Shown here: positions 25,096 through 34,830 of the stretch, piece by piece
How the letters are laid out: each line of letters starts with the position of its first letter
Position numbering within the stretch: position 1 is the first letter of the stretch
NCBI RefSeq assembly: GCF_023156505.1
Contig: NZ_JALNMJ010000001.1
Location: 620,001-684,000, forward strand
DNA: 64,000 bases
Source: Roseibium sediminicola
GTDB lineage: Bacteria > Pseudomonadota > Alphaproteobacteria > Rhizobiales > Stappiaceae
Direction: 5' to 3'
Notes under the pieces: generated by a model
What the model was told of the DNA's origin: nothing
The model's input: only the letters and a program-made list of their open reading frames with translations
Database searches by the model: none
Position numbers and translations under genes: made by a program

Positions 25096-27033
25096 TTATC
25101 CTCCGACAATCTGGCGATAGATCTGAGGCAGGGCCTGGGTCAGCCGGTCCGGATGCGGGATCACTGCAAATCCGCCCTGGCCGAACAGCCGTGGAAACCA
25201 GGACTTTGCAGACTTGTCGATGGTCACGCCAAAGACCGACTGTCCGGCGCGCCGGGCTTCGTGGACAGCCATTCTTGTATCCTCGATGCCGTGGCGGCCT
25301 TCATAGTGATCGAGATCGTTCGGCTTGCCGTCCGTGATGACCAGAAGGAGCCTGCGTTTGCGGGACTGGGCTGCAAGATCCCTGGAGACATGGCGGATGG
25401 CGGCGCCGAGCCGCGTGTAGAAACCGGGTCTCAGCCCACCTATTCTCTGCTCAACCAGCTTGGTCATCGGTTCCCCGAACCGCTTGCAGGTCTGAAGGTA
25501 GACACGGTGGCGCTTCAGTGATGAGAATGCGGTGATCGCAAAATCGTCCCCGCAGGCATTCAGGCCCCAGGCGAGTGCCGTCAGCGCCTCGCGTTCGATA
25601 TCGATCACGGCGCGCCCTGTAACGGCACTCTCGGTGGAGCGGGAGACGTCGAGCAGGATCGAGACCGCCAGGTCTCTCGCTTCTGGCCGTGTCTGCAGCC
25701 AGATCCGCTCGGATCCGGCGCCGCCGGCGGAGCGCTCGGCTTCGGAGCGGACGACTGCGTCGAGATCAAGCGCATCGCCTTCCAGATGGCCGCGTGTCGT
25801 CACCCGGCCAGGTCGCAGGGCCTCGAACTGTTTTTTCACGGCCCGGATGCGGCGGGCGGCGCGGTCGTCCTGGGTGATCGCGGCTTTTTCCGGGTCCGCC
25901 TCGGCAAGGCTTGTCAGAACGCAGACATGATCCGGCAGGTATGCGCCGCTGCGCGCGTCCCATTCGGGATAAAGATGTCTGCCTGAAAGGCGTTCCCGGT
26001 CGACATCTTCCGGCGACAGGTCGAGATGCAGCTTCAGTCTTGTGGCCGGCGCCTTGGAAATCTGGCCGAGGCCGATCTCTTCCTGCTCTTCGGCGGCCTT
26101 CTTGGCACTGTCGTGGTCGTCGTCGTCAACGCGGCGGTTGAGATTGAGGAATTCCGCCCAGCTGAGGATCGCCTCGAACTTGTGCAGGATCAGACTGTCC
26201 TTGCGCTCCGCCTGATCGGCCTTGCGGCGGCGGGCGCGAACGGTCTTGCCGGAAGCTTCTTCCCGGGTCCCCTCGGTTTCCCGGTTCTCGACCTCGTCAC
26301 CTGCGGAAAAGGTAACCAAACGCAGGTCCGGCCAGAGTGCAACCGGGCGGAAAGGACGGTAACCGCGCGGGGCGGCTACATCTTCGAATGCACCGCCATC
26401 GATCTGTTCCTGCAGGTCCCGGACATCCAGTGGCAATTCGGCCGGATCGCCGAGCCTGTGGCGGACAATTCTTTCGATCCTGGCTTCCAGCTCGGGCAGC
26501 TTGGCGTCTGGTCGCTGCAAAAGCGATTGCCGGCAAAGCGCGGCATATAGATCACGCAGGCCCGGCGCCTGGTCGAGGGTCTCACGGACCATGGTGCCTG
26601 TTACCTGCAGGGCTCGCAAATCCGCGGCAAGCGGATCGTGCTCGGCGACGTGGACCGGTGCATGGGCTGCCAGCGCCGTCAGCCAGAAATAAAGTGCGGC
26701 ATTGGCTTCCCTTTGTGGAAAAATCGCGAGGCTGGCGGGCAGCCGCAGGATTTCTCCGTCGAAACTGGTACGCGCCACGGTCTCGGCTTCCGTGCCGAGC
26801 CGTCTCAGAAATCCGAGGCGGTGACGCGAGACTTCCTCGCTGACCGGGCGGAGCTCGACACTGTGAGCGCCTCCCAGTCCGCGGAAAAGGACAGCAAGCC
26901 GCCCGCCGACCTCATTGAGGCCGACCGCGGCTCCATGATGCACCTCGGGTGCATCGAGGCGGCTTGCAAACGCGTGCCACAGTTTCCCGACGGTTTCCTC
27001 GGGTTCCCATGGCTCGAAGTCGATCCTGCCCAT
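25096..27033 (-). CDS. norD: NorD, von Willebrand factor A domain protein
   Basis: The 645-residue protein ends with a VWA domain whose metal-site motif is DVSRS (in VSILLDVSRSTES, about residue 460). The preceding region is long, charged and variable (a KKAAEEQEE stretch near 315). NorD works with the MoxR-type ATPase NorQ to insert the non-heme iron or otherwise activate NorCB. ATG 27033 (MGRIDFEPWEPEE) is preferred to an upstream GTG at 27072 because it lies 10 bp after the norQ stop and is the usual start of the family. Confidence 0.93.
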   Translation of the reverse strand: MGRIDFEPWEPEETVGKLWHAFASRLDAPEVHHGAAVGLNEVGGRLAVLFRGLGGAHSVELRPVSEEVSRHRLGFLRRLGTEAETVARTSFDGEILRLPASLAIFPQREANAALYFWLTALAAHAPVHVAEHDPLAADLRALQVTGTMVRETLDQAPGLRDLYAALCRQSLLQRPDAKLPELEARIERIVRHRLGDPAELPLDVRDLQEQIDGGAFEDVAAPRGYRPFRPVALWPDLRLVTFSAGDEVENRETEGTREEASGKTVRARRRKADQAERKDSLILHKFEAILSWAEFLNLNRRVDDDDHDSAKKAAEEQEEIGLGQISKAPATRLKLHLDLSPEDVDRERLSGRHLYPEWDARSGAYLPDHVCVLTSLAEADPEKAAITQDDRAARRIRAVKKQFEALRPGRVTTRGHLEGDALDLDAVVRSEAERSAGGAGSERIWLQTRPEARDLAVSILLDVSRSTESAVTGRAVIDIEREALTALAWGLNACGDDFAITAFSSLKRHRVYLQTCKRFGEPMTKLVEQRIGGLRPGFYTRLGAAIRHVSRDLAAQSRKRRLLLVITDGKPNDLDHYEGRHGIEDTRMAVHEARRAGQSVFGVTIDKSAKSWFPRLFGQGGFAVIPHPDRLTQALPQIYRQIVGG

Positions 27034-27043
27034 CGGTCCGGCC

Positions 27044-27859
27044 TCACCCAAACACGACCGTAACAAGATCAAGGAGCCCGCGTTTCACGTCTTCATCGTC
27101 GGTCAGCGGTTCGATCATCGCCGCTTCAATCGCGCGTTCGACCGGCATGCCCTGGGCAATCAGCGTGGCCGCATAGACGACCAGGCGGGTCGAAACGCCC
27201 TCTTCAAGATCCTGGCCCTTGAGTGCGCGCAACTTGCCGGCCAGGCGGACCAGAGAGGCTGTCCGGTCCCGGTCGAGGCCGCTTTCCTCGCTGACGATCT
27301 CGGTTTCGAGATCGGCGGGCGGGAAGTCGAATTCGAGCGACAGGAAACGCTGCCGGGTGGAGGGTTTCAAAGTTTTCAGGATGTTCTGGTAACCGGGGTT
27401 ATACGAGGCGACCAGCATGAAGCCGGGTGCCGCGACCAGTTCCTCGCCGGTCCGGTCGATCGGCAGGGTCCGGCGGTCGTCGGTCAAGGGGTGCAGCACA
27501 ACGGTCACGTCCTTGCGGGCCTCCACCACTTCGTCGAGATAGCAGATCGCGCCCTCGCGGACGGCCCGGGTCAGCGGTCCGTCGACCCAGACAGTTTCGC
27601 CGCCTTTTAAAAGGTACCGGCCGATCAGATCCGCGGCGGCAAGGTCGTCATGGCATGCGACCGTGTAGAGCTTGCGGCCGAGCTTTGCCGCCATATGGGC
27701 GACGAAGCGGGTCTTGCCGCAGCCGGTCGGTCCCTTGAGCAGAACCGGCAGGCCGTTTCTGTGCGCAGCTTCGAAGACATCGCATTCGTCGCCTTGCGAG
27801 AGGTAGAAGGGGGCGCTTGCCGCCCCCTTTGCCATGGAGACACTGGCATCCATATCCAT
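27044..27859 (-). CDS. norQ: NorQ, MoxR-family AAA+ ATPase
   Basis: The 271-residue ATPase shows Walker [10 protein letters not shown] near residue 42, Walker [13 protein letters not shown] near 107 and sensor 1 [12 protein letters not shown] near 148. Its C-terminal lid region includes [13 protein letters not shown]. With NorD it forms an activation complex for nitric oxide reductase. The ATG at 27859 overlaps the norB stop (TGATG), so translation is coupled; an in-frame GTG one codon earlier is possible. Confidence 0.95.
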   Translation of the reverse strand: MDMDASVSMAKGAASAPFYLSQGDECDVFEAAHRNGLPVLLKGPTGCGKTRFVAHMAAKLGRKLYTVACHDDLAAADLIGRYLLKGGETVWVDGPLTRAVREGAICYLDEVVEARKDVTVVLHPLTDDRRTLPIDRTGEELVAAPGFMLVASYNPGYQNILKTLKPSTRQRFLSLEFDFPPADLETEIVSEESGLDRDRTASLVRLAGKLRALKGQDLEEGVSTRLVVYAATLIAQGMPVERAIEAAMIEPLTDDEDVKRGLLDLVTVVFG

Positions 27860-29229
27860 CACTCCGCTGGAACGCCGGCTGCTTCACCCGGCTGGATGAC
27901 TTCGCGCCGGGGCACGGCAACCGCATAGATGAACAGGAAGGCACCGAGAACGAAGGCAGCGCCCGCTCCGAACCGCATCCAGTAGAACACGGCGAGCTGG
28001 TCCTGGACCTCCATGAAGTACTCGCCCATCACCCGCTGCAGATGCGTCTGCACTGTGCCGGCGAAGGTAAGCACAAAGGTCATGAACGTCATGCCGCCGG
28101 CCATCAGCCAGAAGGACGCCATATTGAGGACCTGGTTATAGGGGTCCCGTCCCCGCAGCAGCGGCATGGCGTAGCTGATGATCGCCAGGTTCAGGGACAC
28201 ATAGGCGCCGAAGAAGGCCAGGTGTCCGTGGGCGGCTGTGATCTGAGTGCCATGGGTATAGTAGTTGACCCCGTGCAGCGTGTGCAGGAATCCCCAGACA
28301 CCGGCGCCGAAAAAGGCGAGCGTGGCACAGCCGAGCGACCAAAGCAGCGCAGCCTTGTTGGGGTGGTCCCGCCGGCCTTTCCAGACCATGACGAAGGCGA
28401 AGGACATCATGGCGAAGAAGGGAACGACTTCGAGGGAAGAGAAGATCGAGCCGATCCACTGCCAGTAGCCGGGTGTGCCGATCCAGTAATAGTGGTGGCC
28501 GGTGCCCAGGATGCCGGAGAAGAGGGCGGCGGCGACAATGACATAGAGCCACTTCTCGATGACTTCGCGGTCGACGCCGGTCAGTTTCAGCATCAGGTAG
28601 GCCAGGACCGAGGCCATGATCAGTTCCCAGACGCCTTCCACCCACAGGTGCACGATGTTCCACCAGTACTGCTTGTCGAGCGACAGGTTGCTGGGGTTGT
28701 AGAAGCTGAACAGGAACAAGAGCGCCAGGCCCCACAGGCCGAGCAGCAGGATGTTGGTGATCGCGGTCTTCTTGCCCTTCAGCACCGTCATGGTGATGTT
28801 GTAGAGGAACATAAGCGCCGCGACGACGATGCCGACCTTGACCCATTTGGGCTGCTCGATGAACTCGCGGCCCTCTTTGCCCAACAGCCAGTTGCCCTCA
28901 AACAGGTTGAAGACATAGGTGAGCACCACGCCGAGCGTGCCGATCACCAGGACGGCCAGCTGCAGATAGGCGAGTTTGGGGGAGTGGAGCTCCCGTTCGG
29001 CTTCCTCGGGAACGAGGAAATAGGCAGCGCCGAAAAAGCCCAGCAGCAGCCAGACGATCAGGCTGTTGGTGTGCAGCATGCGCACGATGTTGAAGGGAAG
29101 CAGCTCCGACAGGAAGTTCGGAGACACATAGATCCAGCCGGCCAGCAGACCGCCCAGAACCTGAACGGCGAACAGGGCAAGCGCCACTGCGAAATACGCC
29201 AGTGCGACCTTTTGGGATTGATATTTCAT
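27859..29229 (-). CDS. norB: Nitric oxide reductase subunit B
   Basis: The 456-residue heme-copper-oxidase-type subunit has twelve hydrophobic segments and reduces two NO to N2O at its heme b3/FeB site. Conserved parts include LYVFNLFEG near residue 75, [13 protein letters not shown] near 190 with ligand histidine and the FeB glutamates, and [12 protein letters not shown] near 240 with the two adjacent histidines. [24 protein letters not shown] near 325 holds the remaining heme ligands. The length matches cNOR NorB, without the quinol-type N-terminal extension, and norC lies 24 bp upstream. Confidence 0.97.
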   Translation of the reverse strand: MKYQSQKVALAYFAVALALFAVQVLGGLLAGWIYVSPNFLSELLPFNIVRMLHTNSLIVWLLLGFFGAAYFLVPEEAERELHSPKLAYLQLAVLVIGTLGVVLTYVFNLFEGNWLLGKEGREFIEQPKWVKVGIVVAALMFLYNITMTVLKGKKTAITNILLLGLWGLALLFLFSFYNPSNLSLDKQYWWNIVHLWVEGVWELIMASVLAYLMLKLTGVDREVIEKWLYVIVAAALFSGILGTGHHYYWIGTPGYWQWIGSIFSSLEVVPFFAMMSFAFVMVWKGRRDHPNKAALLWSLGCATLAFFGAGVWGFLHTLHGVNYYTHGTQITAAHGHLAFFGAYVSLNLAIISYAMPLLRGRDPYNQVLNMASFWLMAGGMTFMTFVLTFAGTVQTHLQRVMGEYFMEVQDQLAVFYWMRFGAGAAFVLGAFLFIYAVAVPRREVIQPGEAAGVPAE

Positions 29230-29253
29230 CTTGGGTTTCCTTCGCGTTCAAGA

Positions 29254-29706
29254 TCAACCGGCGTCGTTCGGCGGCCAGTTTTGAGTGTTGATCTTGTTGG
29301 TCCAGATCAGGAAATTGGCGAGATCGCGGATTTCCTCGTCCGTGAGATTGAATTGCGGCATCTGCCGGCGGCCCTCGATGCCGGTCGGCATGGCTTCCAT
29401 CCACCCTTTCAGCGTATCGAAGGCCGCATCCGGATCGTCGAGGACACCCCAGCGGGTCATCACGTTGCCGACTTCAGGTGCGAAATAGGCACCTTCCCCC
29501 AAGATCGTGTGACAGTTGATGCAGGCTTTGTCTTCCCAGACGCGCTTGCCGGCCGCCACGCTTTCCGTGATGCCTGCATGATCGGTCGATGTGCCGGTAA
29601 TGTAGAGGTGGCTGTGTATCGACAGCCCCACGAAGATAACTATGAAGAACAGTGACCCGCCATAAAATATGTTTCGGGCCATGCTTTTGGTCATGACTTC
29701 GCGCAT
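29254..29706 (-). CDS. norC: Nitric oxide reductase subunit C
   Basis: The 150-residue subunit has one membrane anchor helix (about residues 12-32) and a single heme c site C62-I-N-C-H66, with a probable methionine ligand in RRQMPQF near 113. It passes electrons from periplasmic cytochromes to NorB. ATG 29706 has GGAG 7 bases upstream and gives the family's normal length; the frame extends further upstream without support. It is the first gene of norCBQDEF, with an Fnr-type box at 29941. Confidence 0.96.
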   Translation of the reverse strand: MREVMTKSMARNIFYGGSLFFIVIFVGLSIHSHLYITGTSTDHAGITESVAAGKRVWEDKACINCHTILGEGAYFAPEVGNVMTRWGVLDDPDAAFDTLKGWMEAMPTGIEGRRQMPQFNLTDEEIRDLANFLIWTNKINTQNWPPNDAG

Positions 29707-29940
29707 CGCGCGCTCCTTTCCCCCGAGTTGATCCGAGGGTACGGACACATAAGATCGTGCATTCAGGCTGTTGCCTGAGCGATCCACTGGACGCGAACCG
29801 GATTTCGGTACGCGGTGGACACCATTGCGCCCCGCCTCCGCGTGGCGCCTCGAACGTGCCACGCTCGAACCACGCCTGAAAGAACACTCTTATGGGTCCG
29901 TACCCCAGGCCGGAGGGTGACAGCGCGAGACCGGTTTTCC

Positions 29941-29954
29941 TTAACCAAAGTCAA
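29941..29954. promoter_or_regulatory. Fnr/Dnr-type box upstream of norC
   Basis: TTAACCAAAGTCAA matches the box pattern with one base changed in the left half site. It lies 235 bp before the norC start and is the nearest such box to it. Confidence 0.55.
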
Positions 29955-30061
29955 GATGAAAACAAACAAACCGCGCCGCAGTAGATTTGCGGTCTTCATG
30001 CGCAGCGTAAAAAAGGACATTGCACGGCGGGTAATCGCTAGGCCGGCTAGCGGTTCGTTTC

Positions 30062-30104
30062 TGACATTTGCATCCATTTGCCGCAAGCACGAGAGCAAAT
30101 GTCA
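30062..30104. repeat. Perfect 10-bp inverted repeat in the nor-nir intergenic region
   Basis: TGACATTTGC (30062-30071) and GCAAATGTCA (30095-30104) are exact reverse complements separated by 23 bp. The spacing is about three helical turns between arm centres. It may be a binding site for another regulator or an RNA hairpin. Confidence 0.55.
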
Positions 30105-30408
30105 ATTTCACTCCACCAGGCGCATAGCGCAGGACGGCCTGGCTGGACATTCAAGCAGGCAGCGCTATCCGGCGGACCGGAGCGGGCCACCTGAGGCCGT
30201 ATTCGGGGACGCGTCGGCTGCTTCGCAGCTTTTGAACGAAAAACCATGGCGTCCGGCAACATGTTTCCTGCTGAACAGTGCCCTAAACGCGGTCGGATCG
30301 CTTCCAGTCTACTGAGGATGGCACAAGGCAAACCTTAAGAAAACCAAGCCGCTTCGATGCCGGTTTCATCGATGAAGAAAGGGGGTGAAAAAATTCGGGG
30401 CTTTCATC

Positions 30409-30422
30409 TTAACGAAAGTCAA
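30409..30422. promoter_or_regulatory. Fnr/Dnr-type box upstream of nirS
   Basis: TTAACGAAAGTCAA lies with its centre 68 bp before the nirS ATG, so activation at the usual -41.5 spacing would give a leader of about 27 bases. Confidence 0.75.
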
Positions 30423-30483
30423 GGATTGGGGACCGCGATTGCTTAAGGCTCGCGATTGCCTCACCAGCATTTGGAGTTTGAAA

Positions 30484-32160
30484 ATGTCACATCCAAGACT
30501 GAAGACAAGGACAGGACCCGCGCTAGCGGCCAGTCTCGCGCTGTTATTGGGCAGCGCGGCGGTGCCTGCCCTTGCAGAGGGCCCAACGTTAAGCGAGGAG
30601 GCCTTTGAAAGTTCCAAGCAGCTCTATTTCGAAAGATGCGCGGGCTGTCACGGCGTGTTGCGCAAGGGCGCAACCGGCAAGAACCTGGAACCGAGTTGGA
30701 AGAAGACCGCGGCCGACGGCACCGTGACAGAGGGCGGCACGCTGAAGCTTGGCCAGGAGCGGCTTGAGAAGATCATTTCCTGGGGCACCGAAGGCGGCAT
30801 GAACAACTTCTCGGACATCATGACCGAGCAGGAAATCAAGGACATGGCGACCTACATCATGATGGAGCCGCCCAAACCGCCGGAAATGTCGCTGGCGCAG
30901 ATGGAGGCGACCCGAAAGGTCTATGTCGAGCCCAAGGATTATCCGACCGAGCCGCTTCACGGCCGGAACTGGGAAAACTTCTTCGTGGTCATCGAGCGTG
31001 ACGTCGGCAAGGTCGCGGTTATCGATGGCGACACCAAGGAAGTTCTGGCCCATATTCCAACCGGCTATGCCGTTCACGTCCTGAAGGCCTCCGAGCACCA
31101 CAAGCTGGAAGAACCGGAAAATCCGGGCCGCTTCTGGTACACGATGGGCCGCGACGGCAAGATGACGAAGATCGATCTCTGGCAGAAGCCGGAGAACATG
31201 TTGGTTGCCGAAGTGAAGATCGCCTATGACGCCCGCGATGTGGCCGTTTCCGGCGATGGAAAATACGTGATCGGTGGAGGCTACTGGCCACCGCATTTCG
31301 CAATCGTCGATGCCGAAACAATGGAGCCGAAAAAAGTCGTCTCCACGCGCGGCGTCAATGTCGACGGCGACTATGTGGAAGAAAGCCGCGTGGCGGCGAT
31401 CTACACCACGCCGAACGAGCCGACCTGGATTGTTGCTGTCAAGGAACTCGGTCAGCTTTGGCAAGTTGACTACACCGATTTGGACAACCTCCGGATCGAC
31501 AAGATCAATTCCGCCAAGTTCCTGCATGACGGCTTCTTCGATCCAACCGGCCGCTACTTCCAGATCGCCGCAAACGCGTCGAACAAGATGGTTGTGGTCG
31601 ACACGGAAACGCACAAGCTCGAGGCAATGATCGACACGGCAGCCCTGCCGCATCCCGGCCCGGGCGCGAACTGGAATGATCCGAATTGCGGTCCGGTCGC
31701 CGGCACCACTCACCTCGGTGAAGGCACTGTCACGGTGTGGGGCAACGATCCGCAAAACCGTCCGGATGATGCCTGGAAGGTCTGCTACGAAGTTGAAACC
31801 GACGGCGCGGGCCTGTTCATCAGAACGCACCCGGACTCGGATTACATCTGGGCCGACCAGACCAAGCATCCGGAGCCGGAAGTGCAACAGTCGGTGCAGG
31901 TCATCTCCAAGGAAACCGGTGAGATCGTGAAGACCATCCAGGTTACGGATGAAGAAGGGAACGTCGCCGTTCACTTCGAATTCAACCAGGACGGTTCGGA
32001 AGTCTGGGTCTCCAAGTGGAACCGTGCGACTTCAAAAGAGCCAAACGGCGAGATCGTGGTCTACGACGCCAAGACACTTGAAGAAAAAACCCGGATCAAG
32101 GGTCTCTTTGCCCCGACCGGCAAGTTCAACGTCTACAACCGTTCGAACCACGTCACTTAA
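30484..32160 (+). CDS. nirS: Cytochrome cd1 nitrite reductase
   Basis: The 558-residue periplasmic enzyme reduces nitrite to NO. It has a signal peptide (to about residue 31, VPALA), the heme c motif C52-A-G-C-H56, and an eight-bladed propeller that would hold heme d1, with FFVVIERDVGKVAVIDG near 165 opening the d1 domain. DARDVAVSGDGKYVIGGGYWPPHFAIVD near 245 and ALPHPGPGANW near 385 are family segments. ATG 30484 has GGAG upstream and gives a normal precursor; an upstream in-frame start at 30385 precedes the Fnr-type box and is rejected. A strong terminator follows, so nirS can be transcribed alone. Confidence 0.97.
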   Translation: MSHPRLKTRTGPALAASLALLLGSAAVPALAEGPTLSEEAFESSKQLYFERCAGCHGVLRKGATGKNLEPSWKKTAADGTVTEGGTLKLGQERLEKIISWGTEGGMNNFSDIMTEQEIKDMATYIMMEPPKPPEMSLAQMEATRKVYVEPKDYPTEPLHGRNWENFFVVIERDVGKVAVIDGDTKEVLAHIPTGYAVHVLKASEHHKLEEPENPGRFWYTMGRDGKMTKIDLWQKPENMLVAEVKIAYDARDVAVSGDGKYVIGGGYWPPHFAIVDAETMEPKKVVSTRGVNVDGDYVEESRVAAIYTTPNEPTWIVAVKELGQLWQVDYTDLDNLRIDKINSAKFLHDGFFDPTGRYFQIAANASNKMVVVDTETHKLEAMIDTAALPHPGPGANWNDPNCGPVAGTTHLGEGTVTVWGNDPQNRPDDAWKVCYEVETDGAGLFIRTHPDSDYIWADQTKHPEPEVQQSVQVISKETGEIVKTIQVTDEEGNVAVHFEFNQDGSEVWVSKWNRATSKEPNGEIVVYDAKTLEEKTRIKGLFAPTGKFNVYNRSNHVT

Positions 32161-32178
32161 CGACAACAGCCAAGCGTC

Positions 32179-32211
32179 AGAAGGGCGGGCTCATCGCCCG
32201 CCCTTCTTTTT
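32179..32211 (+). terminator. Intrinsic terminator after nirS
   Basis: GAAGGGCGGGC and GCCCGCCCTTC form an 11-bp stem around TCATC, followed by TTTTT. This is a strong rho-independent terminator 19 bp after the nirS stop. Confidence 0.9.
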
Positions 32212-32341
32212 GCCAGCGGTGTCGGGACTGCATCGAAAGATGGTTACCCCGGAAAAACGGAGACGTTCCCTGCGCCCGCGATGCGATCGCTGCCTGCCCT
32301 TTCAGGGGTGAGGCGGAGAAACATGAACACGGAGCCTGGAC

Positions 32342-34150
32342 ATGACCGAGAGCAGCCAAGGTGACAAGAAAAAGCCGATCTGGCGCAGGTACCTGATATG
32401 GGGCATGCCGATCGGAGGGGCCGCGGCCGCCTTTGTCGCCGGTATCATTTTCTGGGGCGGCTTCAACACCGCAATGGAAGCCACCAACACGAAGCAATTC
32501 TGTATCTCCTGTCACGAGATGCGTGACTTTGTCTATGAAGAATACAAGGGCACGATCCACGATGTGAATCGGTCCGGCGTCGGCGCCATGTGTTCCGACT
32601 GCCATGTACCGAAAGACTGGACCCACAAGATTATCCGCAAGGTACAGGCCTCGAAGGAATTGTGGGGCAAGATGGTCGGCACCATCAGCACCCCCGAAAA
32701 ATTCGAGGCCAAACGACTGTCGCTTGCCCAGAACGAATGGGAGCGCATGAAGGCCAACGATTCTCGCGAGTGCCGCAACTGTCACGATTTCGAATCCATG
32801 ATGCCCGAATTCCAGAGACCGCGCGCACGCCAGCAGCACCTGAATGCAATGGAAGCGGGCCAGACCTGCATCGACTGCCACAAGGGCATTGCCCACTCCG
32901 ACCTGCGCGATCGCGCGGATGAAGAGTATCTTGAAAAGCTGGAAGCACCGAACCCGGCCTTCAAACGCGAGGTCCCGGCGGAATACATCGCCAGCCTAGA
33001 GCGTATCGTCAACAAGGAGGCTGAGGAAGCCGCCGCTGCCAAAGCCGCCCAGAAGGCCCATCAGGAAGCCGTTCAGGCGCAAATCGCGGCGGCCGTTGAC
33101 GCGGCTGTTGCCGAAGAACGCGCCACGGCAAATGATGCGGGCGCAAGTGCAGATGGTGAAACCGCCGGCGACGGTGCGGCAACGGGAACCGTTGCAGCAA
33201 ATGTTGACTGGAATGCTGTTCCGGCGGCGGACATGACCCTGTTCTATCCGGGCCAGGCGTCCTTTGAATGGGTGCAGAATGGCAAGACCCATGGCGGTGC
33301 CCGTCCGCTGACCAAGGGCGGCGACGCCTGCACCACCTGTCACGCCGCGGAACTGGAAGCCATCGGCACCAAGATCGTCGCGGGTGGAGATCTTGAGCCG
33401 ACACCGATCCCGGGCAAACGCGGTATCATCAACGCGACAATCCAGGCCGCCCATGACGACCAGAACCTCTATGTGCGTCTCCAGTGGCCCGATGCCGGCC
33501 ACAACCCGGCTCCATTTGTCGACGGCGGCAAGATGGACCCCGACAACCAGATCAAGGTTGCGATGATGATCGCGGGCACCGGGATTGAACTGGGTGCGAC
33601 AACCGGGTGCTGGTCGTCCTGCCACGCTGACAATTCCTATATGCCATTCGACCCGGGCGCCGACGCGATCGCCGGAAATGCCGACGTCGCCAGCCGTCTG
33701 GAAGCATCGGAAAAGATTACCAAATATCTGACCGAAAGCCGGACAAAGGTCGAGATCAAAGGCCGGGGTGGCAAGGCACAAGGTGGCTGGGACAAGCTCA
33801 AGAGCGCAGAAGAAATCAGCCAGCTGTTCCAGGATGGCGCCTATTTGGATCTGTTGCGGGTCTATGCGGATGGCACGGCCAGCAACGGTTACCTTCTGGA
33901 GCGCCGGGTGGTGAATGACGGTGAAATGTCGGCGGAAGCCAATCTTTCAGCCGGCGTCTGGACCGTTGTCTTCTCGCGGCCGCTGGCTTCCGGGGCACCG
34001 GGCGACATCCCGCTCGAACCTGGCAAGACCTACACGGTCGGCTTCGCCATCCACGATGACTTTGCCGCCGCTCGTTTCCACCACGTGACGCTCAACACGA
34101 GCCTCGCCCTGGATGATGACACGGCACAGATCAACGTCACCAAGCAGTAG
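32342..34150 (+). CDS. nirT: NirT/NapC-type tetraheme cytochrome fused to a C-terminal heme domain
   Basis: The 602-residue protein has a short cytoplasmic start, one membrane helix (residues about 20-40), then a NapC/NirT tetraheme domain with CxxCH at 54-58, 84-88, 144-148 and 176-180. Typical NirT ends near residue 200. Here an Ala/Glu-rich linker (about 225-285) leads to a second domain with CTTCH at 330-334 and an unusual CxxxCH at 423-428 (CWSSCH), and its beta-rich body resembles the ethylbenzene-dehydrogenase-gamma-like heme-binding fold. The NirT part should take electrons from quinol to periplasmic reductases such as NirS. The gene lies between two hairpin terminators. Confidence 0.85.
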   Translation: MTESSQGDKKKPIWRRYLIWGMPIGGAAAAFVAGIIFWGGFNTAMEATNTKQFCISCHEMRDFVYEEYKGTIHDVNRSGVGAMCSDCHVPKDWTHKIIRKVQASKELWGKMVGTISTPEKFEAKRLSLAQNEWERMKANDSRECRNCHDFESMMPEFQRPRARQQHLNAMEAGQTCIDCHKGIAHSDLRDRADEEYLEKLEAPNPAFKREVPAEYIASLERIVNKEAEEAAAAKAAQKAHQEAVQAQIAAAVDAAVAEERATANDAGASADGETAGDGAATGTVAANVDWNAVPAADMTLFYPGQASFEWVQNGKTHGGARPLTKGGDACTTCHAAELEAIGTKIVAGGDLEPTPIPGKRGIINATIQAAHDDQNLYVRLQWPDAGHNPAPFVDGGKMDPDNQIKVAMMIAGTGIELGATTGCWSSCHADNSYMPFDPGADAIAGNADVASRLEASEKITKYLTESRTKVEIKGRGGKAQGGWDKLKSAEEISQLFQDGAYLDLLRVYADGTASNGYLLERRVVNDGEMSAEANLSAGVWTVVFSRPLASGAPGDIPLEPGKTYTVGFAIHDDFAAARFHHVTLNTSLALDDDTAQINVTKQ

Positions 34151-34157
34151 TAACCCC

Positions 34158-34183
34158 AGGGCGGCAGGAGACTGCCGCCCTTT
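34158..34183 (+). terminator. Hairpin after nirT
   Basis: AGGGCGGCAG and CTGCCGCCCT form a 10-bp stem around GAGA, followed by TTCC. The T tract is poor, so read-through into the cupredoxin gene is likely. Confidence 0.6.
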
Positions 34184-34207
34184 CCGTATCAGAACAGGAG
34201 AAGCGAA

Positions 34208-34627
34208 ATGCGTTTTGTCCAGTCCATCGTTTCCGCAGCTCTGTTGTCACTCGCGGCCGCGGGCTCGTCTCTCGCCGGAGAGGAAGACCTCGCTGCGCTG
34301 TGCGCGCAGGCCGAAGAAAGCTATACGGACATGTTCGGTCATCCCTCTGCGGATGAGAAGGGCGTAACCGTCGTCAAGATGTTCAAGTACCGCTTCTGCC
34401 CGCCAAAGCTTTCGGTCCCTGTCGGCACCACGGTGCGCTGGGTGAATGTCGACAGGCGCACCAGTCACTCCATCGTGCTCAAAGAAGAAGGCGTACCGGA
34501 ATCCGACCGGCTGTTTCCGGAAGAAACCTTTGAGTTCACGTTCCTGAGCCCGGGAGACCAGACCTATCTGTGCGGTCCTCACTGGGAAACACAGGAAATG
34601 ATCGGAATGGTCTCGGTAGGTGAATAA
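34208..34627 (+). CDS. Small periplasmic cupredoxin (plastocyanin/azurin-like)
   Basis: The 139-residue precursor has a signal peptide (about residues 1-23) and a cupredoxin core with type 1 copper ligands H87 (RRTSHSIV), C122, H125 and M131 (LCGPHWETQEM). Two more cysteines (C32 and C64) could form a disulfide. It would be a one-electron carrier in the periplasm. Its place between nirT and the heme d1 genes suggests that it donates electrons to NirS or is an assembly factor. GGAG lies 9 bases before the ATG. It is shorter and more acidic than typical pseudoazurin. Confidence 0.8.
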   Translation: MRFVQSIVSAALLSLAAAGSSLAGEEDLAALCAQAEESYTDMFGHPSADEKGVTVVKMFKYRFCPPKLSVPVGTTVRWVNVDRRTSHSIVLKEEGVPESDRLFPEETFEFTFLSPGDQTYLCGPHWETQEMIGMVSVGE

Positions 34628-34667
34628 TTTCAGGTAGTTATCCCAATTTTCGCGGAGCCAGGGCAGC

Positions 34668-34681
34668 TTGACTATTGTCAA
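34668..34681. promoter_or_regulatory. Fnr/Dnr-type box upstream of nirE
   Basis: TTGACTATTGTCAA has both half sites intact. Its centre is 156 bp before the nirE start, so a promoter here would drive nirECFDLGHJN and its followers with a leader of about 115 bases. Confidence 0.75.
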
Positions 34682-34830
34682 TCAACCTGCACCTGAAACA
34701 GGCAATCATGGTTCCGCGAAGCGCCGAACAAAAACTGTCGTTGCCGTGCCAAGGCGTCCTTTCGACAAACGACAGCGCTCCGGCGCTTCGCACCGGATGG
34801 CCGACTGATTTCAGCAGAAGCGAGGTCCTC

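Larger units (their letters stand above)
29707..30483. other. Divergent control region between norC and nirS
   Basis: This 777-bp stretch holds no convincing gene. It contains Fnr/Dnr-type boxes at 29941 and 30409 and a perfect 10-bp inverted repeat at 30062-30104. The nirS-proximal box is placed for a start point about 27 bp before the ATG. The norC-proximal box is about 240 bp from norC, so the nor leader would be long. Confidence 0.6.

Noticed and set aside
27817-29655. Long open frame of 612 codons on the + strand
   Set aside because: It runs antisense over norB and norC, whose families are clear. Its composition is that of a reverse-complement shadow in high-GC DNA.
29815-30315. 166-codon open frame in the nor-nir intergenic region
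   Set aside because: It has no ribosome site, low-complexity arginine-rich content and crosses the Fnr-type box and inverted repeat; it is more likely non-coding control DNA.
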